Shown: positions 57,101 to 64,000 of the stretch, in pieces
Layout: each line of letters begins with the position of its first letter
Numbering within the stretch: position 1 is the stretch's first letter
Assembly: GCF_963678635.1 (NCBI RefSeq)
Contig: NC_087065.1
Span: forward strand, 50,476,452 to 50,540,451
Source: Symsagittifera roscoffensis
Taxonomy: Eukaryota > Xenacoelomorpha > Acoela > Convolutidae
Length of the DNA stretch: 64,000 nucleotides
Direction of reading: 5' to 3'
Notes under the pieces: generated by a model
Seen by the model: the letters and a program-made list of their open reading frames with translations, nothing else
Database searches by the model: none
Told to the model about the DNA's origin: nothing
Made by a program: the position numbers and the translations under genes

Positions 57101-60100
57101 ACTAAATTTGTTTAGTGTTGTCCAAATGTCCGATCAAAAATGATTGTCGTTTTAACATTTGTTTGCCGCACACGCGATTCCTAAAAAATCAAACATAAAT
57201 TCAGCTCTGAAAGTGACTTTTTGGTCAAAAAAAAAACTAAGAAAAACCTTCAATAAAACAATATTTCGTCCTTACGGTAAGCATTCAGTAGTTTAGGACA
57301 GTTGCTTTTAATTATTTCAGCGAAGGTGATGGAGAAGATACATATGTTAATAAAGATCTGTAGAGGGTAAATTCAAATCCAGTTTGAGCTTATAATTCTT
57401 GCTTTATTCTGAGAGTTCAAAAATCAGCCCCATTTAGCAGCTCTTTCATTACTATGTATTTATCAGAAGCTAATTTAGGGGGACGGGGCGCGTGGCATTG
57501 AAACTGAATCAGCGCAGAGCATCGCTGTGACATCATTCCGCTGGTTTATTGCTTCATTCTCAAAATATTTATTATATTCCCCTTTAGCTCGTGTTTTTTT
57601 TTCCTGAAAACACAGTGTCGAGAACATAATTGGTTGTCTGCTTGTTTGGCTTTGTTGTTATTATAAACTATACCCCCAGATCGTAATATGATTTTGGGAA
57701 ACTATGCTTCTAATCAATTTGTCTTTTAAATAAACTGTAAGACTTGAGATTTTTAAAACGACTAGAACAAATCTGCTAGCATAACGGCAAAGCCCGGAAC
57801 TTTCAACTGCCTTTTAAGGTCAATGGAAAAATGCTGGCATTTAAAAACATTGATTATTTCATTTTGAAAAACAGCCTACCACAAGATATGTAAAACTTAA
57901 AGCGATACAGTGCCGGTTTTATAATATTCAGACACAACAAACAACTATTGAAATTTCAAACGCGTTTTTCTTAGACTGGGCTAAGATCAAACAAAATGTG
58001 AAGAAAACAAAAGTTGCCCAAAAATTCGAAATTGAAAAAATTTTGCAATTTGTTCCCCAAAACTCCCGATCAAAATCTAACAACATGACGGTTTTGTTAA
58101 TTAATGAAGAATTACGGTGAAACTAGCAGGTGAATTGATGAGAAATTTACATCAAAAGAACCCATTCCACAGCTCAACAACGTTCCAGAACAAAAAACTG
58201 CCAAAAACTTGCGTAAAATGTTTGAACTTTGTTTTCAGTCAAAGATTTGTTTTTTTTTTAAGTAAAAAAGACTTTTATTGGTTATTAACTGAAAAAATTT
58301 TCGCTGATAAAAATTTTTAGTAGTTTTATCTTCCTAGAGTTTTGTTCAGATGTGTAGGAAACTTGTTTCGATCAAATTTTCTCATTAATTCACTTGGTAG
58401 CTTCAGCGTGTATCTTGATATGTTAAAAAAGCTAAAATGACCCATTTTTAGGGTGAATTTTTGGTTGAAAATGTTGGAAAAAATACCACAAATAAAACTA
58501 AAATGAGATTTTTAGCAACTTTTGATCTCTTTATTTATTATTGTAATTTTTACCGAGTTGAGAAATACGCGTTTGTAATTTCAAGAGTATCACTGAGCGA
58601 GCGTCCGTGCAACGGCTAAGGCGGAAAATAAGGAAATTTCAATAACGAAATTATTTTTCAAATTTAATGCGCACTGAAGTAGACACAAACTTTTACAGAA
58701 AATCAGTTCGGTTTACAAAATAATTAAAGTTAGCTTCAGTTATTTGGTATTGTAGACTGGTCACCAACTGATCATGAAAGGTTTCAAATTTGTATGTTTC
58801 TCTGCGTTTTCCTTTTAAGTTTTGCTTTTTTTAGCTGAGAAAGTTTGTTCTCAGCTTGGTGTCTATTTGATTGTCATATAATCTCGACAAACTGCATAAA
58901 ACGATCTTCTCTCGGCTGACAAGGCCATTTTCATAATGTCATTAACGTTAATTGTTGATGACAATTCTCAGACATCAAAATATTTCGAAACAGCTCAAGT
59001 TTTAACCTCGGCTTTTTCTTTAAAAAATTTCCTATTCCCTGCAACTTTGCAGCGCTGTATTTCGCATACAGCAAAGCATAAATAGACTAAAAATAATGTC
59101 TTTAATCAAATCCGAACAGTTTCCAAAGCGAATTAAACCTGCGCTTACGCATAAATAGCACCAAACTTATCGACTGTTAATTGTTCCAAATCGGCCGAAG
59201 TAAAAATTTTTAAACTTCTATAACCTTAAAAAAGTGATCACAAGTGACCATTTTTTTGAATTGAACTCAGGGCAACAATATTTTTCAAATTATAAAAAAA
59301 TACCGTCACAAATGAATAGTCGGAAAGTCGAAACTGATTTGGAGAATGAAAACAATCCGATCACAAATAAGTTTGACTTTCTTTGAAAGTCAGAATAAAA
59401 AAATTTGTTCAATATGTGGAAAAAAAACATCATTTTTTCTAAAAATCTGAACTGTTCAGATCAATTTTTAAATTGTTTTAAATCTGTTTTGAGTTATAAC
59501 CAAGAACTAAAAGATTATTACGTGTGTCACTGCAATGCATTGCCTTAAACTTTGGTTTGAATAACTGAAATTGGATGAAACTAATACCCCATGCCATATT
59601 TCCTTCCCACTCTTTGAGGGTTCAAAAGAAATATATCTGTCACTGAAACCCAACTTATAAGTGCTCCATGAGAAAACTTGAACGGTAATGGTTTGTTGTT
59701 TCAGAGCGTGGATCGTGTTGATTGTTGTGTATATTGTGCTGCCGCTCGTTGGCTGTATCTGTTGTTGCACTATTATGGGGACGGCCTTCTATTGCATCTC
59801 GAAGCAAGGTTAAAAGCTATTTCTCTCAACTGTAACAATTTCGAGTCGCGAGGGGATGACGCTTAGTTTTTCGACCACATAATTTCATTGGATTCCTATG
59901 ATGTTGGTGTACTTGAGTTTCAAAGTTTCCTAAACTTCAATGCTTTTGTTCGAAACGCAGAATACTTCGACTGTCTGAATTGAAATAGCTGACAATTTGC
60001 TACGTTTCAAATCTTAAACAGATTGGTAAAGAAATTGAATATTCTTTCAACATTGTATTTCAGCCAATCGGTCAACTGTAGTTGTGCACTCTTCCGCCCC

Positions 60101-60377
60101 ACCCGCTCCGCCGCCCCAATACTACACAAACAACCCCCCTTATCCAATCTACCAGCCCCAACCACCCGCATATGGAGGCGGATTTCCTGGTGGGACGACG
60201 AACCCATCCTCAAACTCACCCGAACAGGGAGCTGTCCAGGGTTCGGGTTCGAACCAGACTTGCTGTCGTGGTGTGGCCCGCGGGAGTGAAAACCGTATGG
60301 CAGATGGCGTTGAGTGGAAGACAGACCAGAGCTACTTGAATAACCACCAGCAAGCTAGCTATGGATTTGTGCAGTGA
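45188..60377 (+). CDS. Shisa/STMC6-like membrane protein gene B, three exons, about 199 aa, 14.3-kb first intron
   Basis: Exons are 45188-45369, 59705-59808 and 60064-60377. Introns are GTAACG...TTTCAG (14.3 kb) and GTTAAA...TTTCAG. The phases (2, then 1) and the 104-bp length of exon 2 are identical to gene A. Exon 1 has a signal peptide (about residues 1-26) and the same CX5C then CCX4CX3C ectodomain. Exon 2 has a transmembrane helix with a cysteine cluster (CICCCTIMG, then FYC). Exon 3 has a PY-rich tail (APPPQYY, NPPYPIY, QPPAYGG) ending YGFVQ, matching gene A. The PPxY-type motifs predict binding to WW-domain ubiquitin ligases or adaptors. The start is the ATG after ACAAA; an in-frame GTG five codons earlier is ignored. 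Confidence 0.75.
45440..46010. mobile_element. Foldback/MITE-like element with ~100-bp inverted ends
   Basis: The left end (GAAAGGAAATATGGCTAA, then AAAACCTATTCAACCAGAGG and CCGATTTAGGGGAGACAG) is the inverted copy of the right end over about 100 bases, ending near 46006. The arms differ by small indels and substitutions. The core of ~350 bp has no coding capacity. It lies in the first intron of gene B, about 70 bases past the donor site. Confidence 0.8.
46060..46330 (+). mobile_element. tRNA-derived SINE, copy 1
   Basis: The head has an A-box-like CGTGGTGAGTGTTC and a B-box-like GATCGATCCC. A body shared with 60750-60960 follows: GACGAGCTCNCACTTGACCT, and further on AAATAACTNAGTC, AATGTGNGAAA and AGAAAC. 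Pol III promoter-like boxes followed by an unrelated body define SINEs. The copies are clearly diverged from each other. Confidence 0.55.
46334..46672. repeat. Interspersed repeat segment (first of three copies)
   Basis: The segment from TCGAAGAAACCA to CGTCCTTACGGTA-GCATT recurs at about 52344-52683 and 56948-57285 inside the duplicated intronic block. It includes ACTCCAGCTGGGATTCTATT and GTTTGCCGCACACGCGATTC. Here it directly abuts the 3' end of the minus-strand CR1-like element. Confidence 0.8.
46673..49862 (-). pseudogene. CR1-like non-LTR element, ORF2 remnant (endonuclease and RT)
   Basis: Read on the minus strand, ORF2 starts near 49862. It has an APE endonuclease N-terminus (FLQNIRSLPRNF, TETWL, GGGIGIYV), then the endonuclease end with SDHFG (about 49240-49280). 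RT fingers follow (KIVPIFKEGD, SDYRPIA, about 48370-48430), then the RT core with DLTKAFDTVDH (about 48140), FGVPHGSILGPLLF (about 47970) and YADD (about 47880). A degraded thumb region comes last. Shifts and stops divide it into at least six blocks, so it is dead. A (TTA)n-like tail at about 46673-46690 marks the 3' end. The PHG in place of PQG in the RT motif is unusual and may reflect decay. Confidence 0.85.
50107..54629. repeat. 4.5-kb tandem duplication, copy 1
   Basis: The block from AGCAGTATAACTTTTATTTTGG to AAACTTCTATAAC is repeated immediately downstream at 54630-59224 with very few differences. It carries the ORF1 remnant of the CR1-like element and its 5' flank. A nested duplication lies inside: about 51706-52330 and 52679-53406 share CATTCAGTAG-TTAGG-CAGTTGC, a GGGGGACGGGGCG-GTGGCATT word and the AAGCCCGGAACTTTCAACTGCC segment. 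Relative to copy 2 it lacks about 76 bases near 51988. Confidence 0.95.
50609..51375 (-). pseudogene. CR1-like ORF1 remnant, copy 1
   Basis: An N-terminal coiled coil (METELLFLREKVEKQECEI) is followed by an RRM/transposase-22-like region (VTDAIIDFFRTSLKINISRG, KACHTYKG). A single TGA near 50985 follows. In-frame continuation gives KFVYFDDKHAVYKARKNL and NIYITERLSEQEAIIKKA, then a frameshifted tail. The order, strand and distance fit ORF1 of the same element as the ORF2 remnant at 47.1-49.9 kb. ORF1 proteins bind the element RNA. Confidence 0.7.
54630..59224. repeat. 4.5-kb tandem duplication, copy 2
   Basis: This is the second copy of 50107-54629. It starts within the ORF1-ORF2 junction of the CR1-like element, so ORF1 is duplicated but ORF2 is not. 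It retains the ~76 bases (about 56506-56583) missing from copy 1 and has the nested duplication at about 56226-56940 and 57287-58010. Confidence 0.95.
55131..55897 (-). pseudogene. CR1-like ORF1 remnant, copy 2
   Basis: This copy is identical to the remnant at 50609-51375 except for one residue (Ser for Gly, in the KD-VPVW motif). It shares the same internal TGA, so the stop predates the duplication. Confidence 0.7.
59225..59704. other. End of gene B intron 1
   Basis: The repeat family of the duplicated block continues in single copy to about 59345, where its diverged relative at 61955-62415 also extends. The rest is unique AT-rich sequence ending in TTTGTTGTTTCAG at 59704. Confidence 0.5.
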
Positions 60378-60749
60378 TGCTGGGAGGGGATCCTAACAAA
60401 GCTTCTATGGCTATATGACAATATGCATCTATGCTATGTAAATTTTCAAATACTCTGTGTAAAAATGATTTTCTAACAGTAGCTTTAATTTAAATATCAT
60501 TTTGGTTTTGGAAAAAGTTTAATTACACAAGCTCAACATTTTGACAAATTGCAGCCGAGTTTCAGTATGACCAATACCCGGAATAGCCAAAATCTGCGAT
60601 GTATACTGTTTCTTAGAATCCATATAGAAGATTACTGACAAAAAATCGTTAAGTTAACTTTTTTTTCGTTATACAACATATGGTTGTTTATTTTTCGAAT
60701 GGTCATTTAGAATGCTCAAAATGTTTCATTTTCCGAATGGTGAAAAGTC
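60378..60749. other. 3' flank of gene B
   Basis: No canonical AATAAA was found in the first 150 bases after the stop. A short fragment, ATACCCGGAATAGCC, resembles the 27-bp repeat at 11.2 kb. Otherwise nothing is recognised. Confidence 0.4.
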
Positions 60750-60960
60750 AGAGGAGCTTAGCAAAGTGGTAAAGCGTTCACTTCGAAATCGTTAGATCGT
60801 GTATTTGCTCCCCTGCTATGGCAATGATTGTGTGTGCGGACGAGCTCGCACTTGACCTGCAATAGTGGTATCACGTGAAAATTCAAGACGCAAAAAAGGC
60901 GGTTCGCTCGTTAAAATAACTCAGTCTGGAATGTGCGAAAATAGAAGAAACGGATTATGC
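60750..60960 (+). mobile_element. tRNA-derived SINE, copy 2
   Basis: GAGGAGCTTAGCAAAGTGG and TAAAGCGTTCACTTCGAAATC form a tRNA-like head with a degenerate B box (GTATTTGCTCCC). The body shares GACGAGCTCGCACTTGACCT, AAATAACTCAGTC and AATGTGCGAAAATAGAAGAAAC with the copy at 46060-46330. Confidence 0.55.
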
Positions 60961-61093
60961 TTAGACAGCCCGTACTGAACTTTTTGTGCCATTTCACGGC
61001 TGATCATCCATTTAGCAGGGGACAGAATATTCTCAGGACTGTTCCCCCATTATGCAGGGCTGTTCACAAGTGAGCATGCGTATTTTTCTACAA

Positions 61094-61177
61094 ACATGGT
61101 CGTACCTGGATCTTACATGATCAGACCTGAGTGAAACATGTTCATGCCTGCCGCAGACATGATAACGCCTGACTGAA
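61094..61177. repeat. Degenerate 21-bp repeat, four units
   Basis: Four consecutive 21-bp units share ACATG-T then CCTG at fixed spacing. The third to fifth bases after the ATG and the last six bases vary. It lies in otherwise featureless intergenic DNA. Confidence 0.6.
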
Positions 61178-61954
61178 AACTTGACAAATACATATTTATT
61201 TATACATTACTTCGCGTATCTTGACTAATTGGTCTTTGTTGTTAAAATTTCACTTTTTCAGATTTTGTTCGAAATGAGTTTATCCAAATTTACCTCCTCG
61301 AGCCAACCATCTTCAAATGAAGAAAATTATGTCGTCTCTACATCCAAAGCATGTCATATATTGGCTGCTTATCGCAGTAACAAAAACTAACTATTGTGGT
61401 GCCAAAAATGGGCCCGCGCATAGATATACTTCCTGGACCCCTACTTCCGATTTTATGCCTTCAGTGAATATTTCCCACCCCAACTTCCGAGACCATTTCT
61501 CGATTTAAAAAAATGGAAACTACTAGCTCTTAGTAAAATGAAACCCTCGGACTGAAAACAAGCAATTTACGCAAAATGAAGAGCGGGAGCATATTGACTT
61601 TTAGCAGCAATTGATAATACAATAAATGTATTGCTTTGAATAAAAATCGACCTGATTTGTCTTAGAATGGGAACCAATTTTAAAACTTTTTAAAAAACGT
61701 TCGCATCACGACTGAAAGGACTGTAATATGATGTATCAGTCCACAAATTCCAATAAGTGTTTATTTAAAAAATATACACCAAGAGACAAATTTCCCCACC
61801 AATTTCATTGGTTGGAACAAGAAAGAATTTCCCTTTGCGTCATACTACAATGAGGCAAACTCGCTATCTAATCTAGAACATTTTCTATGTAAATGCATGA
61901 TGTTTTTAAGGTGAAAATGAAAGTATGCTTATCATATAAAAAAAAAAACAAGAC
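61178..61954. other. Intergenic DNA without recognised features
   Basis: AT-rich. A 63-codon frame at 61317 has no motif. No RNA gene was seen. Confidence 0.4.
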
Positions 61955-62415
61955 TGCTCGTATCAGGGCGAAACCCTGAATATTCCGACTGCCTTTTAAG
62001 ATTTATGGAGCAGTTATTACATTCAAAAAATTAAATGTAATAAAACAAAACGAAAATTTTTTTTTCAAAAATTTGAATTTTTTTTTAAATCATCCCCCCA
62101 CACGCCTTATAAAGTACAAAAGGATATATTTCGCTCCTTGTAACAAATAAATTATGGCAATAAGCTTCGTCCAACCCATTTGGAACGATTTCTATGACGG
62201 ATTAAATATCCGCTTACGCGTTAATAGCACGAAATATATCGCGCGTTAGTTGTCCCAAATTGGCCAAAATGGCAATCTTTAAACCCCCGTAACTTTACGA
62301 AAAATGATCACAGGTAAAATATCTTTTAAAATTTGAGCCCAGGACAACAATAGCTTTCGAATGATAAAAAAAGTCCGTCAAAAATGGCTAGTTAAAAGGT
62401 CGAAATTTGTCTGAA
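61955..62415. repeat. Diverged copy of the repeat found in gene B intron 1
   Basis: Aligned words include ACTGCCTTTTAAG-T-ATGGA, TCCGCTTACGCGTTAATAGCACGAAA, TTGTCCCAAATTGGCC and GTGATCACA-GT, then GACAACAATA, compared with about 57780-59345. Similarity is partial with many substitutions, so this is an older copy of an interspersed family. Confidence 0.65.
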
Positions 62416-62514
62416 GAAAAAAAAACCCACCACGTGCACAAATATTCCGTTACTTTCGTATCGAGAGTCGGAACAACAAGACTGCTCGTAAAAAATTAAG
62501 TTAAGTTGTGTGTT

Positions 62515-64000
62515 TCATGTTCTTTTTGTGGAATAGTCTGTTCTGCCCGACAATTTTAAAGACAGGGCTATGGGATTGTAGCGGGCTGATTGGATCAGAT
62601 AATCCGAGGGTGCCACTCGTGATTTCGTGCTCGTGACTGTGCCCCCCGACACTCCCCCGCCACTGCTCACGTGCAGTGTCTCGACAACACTCTCGTATTT
62701 CACAATGACGTCCCTCTCGCAGTCTGCCTGTTGTGGGTAGAACACTCTTTTGAGCAGCCGGCGGGTGAACAGAACATAGCAGGTGGAAACACTGGAACCC
62801 AGAAAGAGACAGCCCATTAACAGACAACTGTAGTAGTACCCGAAGTGGTCCATGAACACCCCGCCCACCACAATCGGGCCCAACATTCTACCACTTGCAA
62901 AACATGCATTAAGTAGGGCTGCGGTCATGAGCTTCACGTTATTCTCAACTCTAAATCCGACAGCGTAGGCCAGTTTTTCAAATATGAGATAAATGGATGT
63001 GAAGCCGCCGGCATTTGCGATTCCCACAAACATTAGACAGGCGATCAGCCAGTATTTAGACTCGAGAGAGGGAACTATGTCAGGTAGCCATAGCAGTGCG
63101 TACGAAAGAGCACCGCAAAAGCAAGATATCAAAAGAATCCTGCCCGCATGTCCACGGTCAATTAACAGACCTAATAAAGGAGCAGAAAGGGCATAAAAGC
63201 CAGAATAGGCCAAGAAATAATAGCCGGCAATGTCACCGCCGACTCCAAAAGTGTCTTTTAAGTAGGGACCGATGGCTACGTCGATGAAACCCATTGAAGC
63301 GGAGTGACCGAGCACTGGAAGAGAAACTCCGATTAAGCTCGGCCGGGTGGCGAAGTAAAGAAAGGTGTAGCCGGGCAACTCGAAATCCAACATGACCTCA
63401 CTCCCCTCTGGATGCCCAGACGTAGTTTTCACCGTTTGTTTATTATCGTGTTCAGTTGCTTTATTTGGTAAGAAGAATATGCACATGACTGCAAATAGGA
63501 TTTGGGTTGCGGCCGCGACTAGAAATGGGGTGGAGTAGCCCCCGAGGGAGTAGAGGGCGCTGCCTATTGTAGGCCCGATCATCAGTCCCAGTCCGATTGA
63601 GGTCTCGATCAGACTGGTGATTCTGCCCGACCACTGAGGGTAGATGGGGACCAGAAGAGGTACTCCAGTAGACCACACCATCGAAGCCCCCACCCCCATC
63701 AGGGCACGCACTAGGGTGCACACAACTATGAACGGCACCCCACCCACGCTGTAGCCCATGACTCCGAACAGTCCATTGCACGATGCAGAGATCAAAGCAC
63801 CCGTGCAGAAGAAGAACTTCTGAGTCTCCGGTGAAATGAAGGAGGCGAGAGTGAATGCGGCCAAGAAGTTTGCCACGTCAAACGCACCGGTGATGACGCC
63901 GATTAGAGTTGTGGACACGCCTTTGTGCTCGGAAGCTTCTGTTGGGAAAAAAGGCCCGAGTTGTGAATAATTCAGTCCCTCCCCAAGAAAGAAACTGAGA
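62515..64000 (-). CDS. SLC18B1: SLC18B1-like MFS transporter, C-terminal ~490 aa, N-terminus beyond window
   Basis: The frame is open to the right edge, beginning with FLGEGLNYSQLGPFFPTEA. The cytosolic FFPxEA-x-KG motif after helix 1 is characteristic of SLC18B1 (vesicular polyamine transporter) proteins. About eleven further hydrophobic helices are visible. They include ITSLIETSIGLGLMIGPTIG (helix 5 motif), PLLGLLIDRG (between helices 8 and 9) and GRMLGPIVVGGVF (helix 11). A hydrophilic C-terminal tail of ~70 residues is serine/glycine-rich. The family exchanges protons for polyamines across vesicle membranes. No intron interrupts the 1.49 kb seen. Its GC content is clearly higher than the flanks. 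The stop is at 62515. Confidence 0.85.
   Translation of the reverse strand, partial: LSFFLGEGLNYSQLGPFFPTEASEHKGVSTTLIGVITGAFDVANFLAAFTLASFISPETQKFFFCTGALISASCNGLFGVMGYSVGGVPFIVVCTLVRALMGVGASMVWSTGVPLLVPIYPQWSGRITSLIETSIGLGLMIGPTIGSALYSLGGYSTPFLVAAATQILFAVMCIFFLPNKATEHDNKQTVKTTSGHPEGSEVMLDFELPGYTFLYFATRPSLIGVSLPVLGHSASMGFIDVAIGPYLKDTFGVGGDIAGYYFLAYSGFYALSAPLLGLLIDRGHAGRILLISCFCGALSYALLWLPDIVPSLESKYWLIACLMFVGIANAGGFTSIYLIFEKLAYAVGFRVENNVKLMTAALLNACFASGRMLGPIVVGGVFMDHFGYYYSCLLMGCLFLGSSVSTCYVLFTRRLLKRVFYPQQADCERDVIVKYESVVETLHVSSGGGVSGGTVTSTKSRVAPSDYLIQSARYNPIALSLKLSGRTDYSTKRT

Overview
The window is AT-rich, intron-containing metazoan DNA dominated by transposable elements. Host genes are few: (i) a single-exon securin-like ORF on the minus strand (9.7-10.5 kb); (ii) two paralogous Shisa/STMC6-type single-pass membrane protein genes in tandem on the plus strand (gene A 40974-42058, gene B 45188-60377), each of three exons with identical intron phases; (iii) the 3' part of an SLC18B1-like MFS transporter on the minus strand, running off the right edge. 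Shisa-like and SLC18B1-like genes, CR1/Jockey-type retrotransposons, tRNA-derived SINEs and Ty3/gypsy elements together point to an invertebrate animal. I cannot name the phylum from sequence alone.

Layout. 1-1.5 kb: 3' half of a Jockey/I-like non-LTR retrotransposon ending in an (AAC)n tail. 1.5-9.7 kb: tandem repeats, a 160-bp palindrome, a degenerate tRNA-like segment, a probable decayed CR1-like remnant, a 76-bp satellite (10 units) and a ~300-bp ATAA-rich tandem repeat. 9.7-10.5 kb: securin-like gene. 10.5-15 kb: mostly featureless DNA with small repeats. 15.0-16.9 kb: a 0.9-kb direct duplication whose copies are separated by a 108-bp LTR fragment.

16.9-36.8 kb: one giant Ty3/gypsy LTR retrotransposon, about 18 kb without a nested insertion. 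Its 5' LTR is truncated and also split by a 1.7-kb non-LTR insertion with an uninterrupted RT ORF. A 2.5-kb leader carries a 14-bp satellite. Gag (two CCHC knuckles) and pol (protease, RT, RNase H) lie in one frame separated by a single UGA. Integrase follows, then an acidic region ending in a divergent TARG1/OARD1-like macro domain. Beyond that is a further ~4.5-kb coding module (30.9-35.4 kb) in overlapping blocks, each shifted -1 from the one before, with no family I recognise. This giant element is the most unusual object in the window.

36.8-40.2 kb: a decayed second gypsy element (gag, zinc knuckle, RT and RNase H remnants). 41-60.4 kb: the Shisa-like pair. Gene A is compact (about 1.1 kb). 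Gene B has a 14.3-kb first intron filled by a foldback element, a SINE, a decayed CR1-like element on the minus strand and a 4.5-kb tandem duplication that includes the CR1 ORF1 region. 60.4-62.5 kb: another SINE, a degenerate 21-bp repeat and a diverged copy of the intronic repeat. 62.5-64 kb: the SLC18B1-like transporter.
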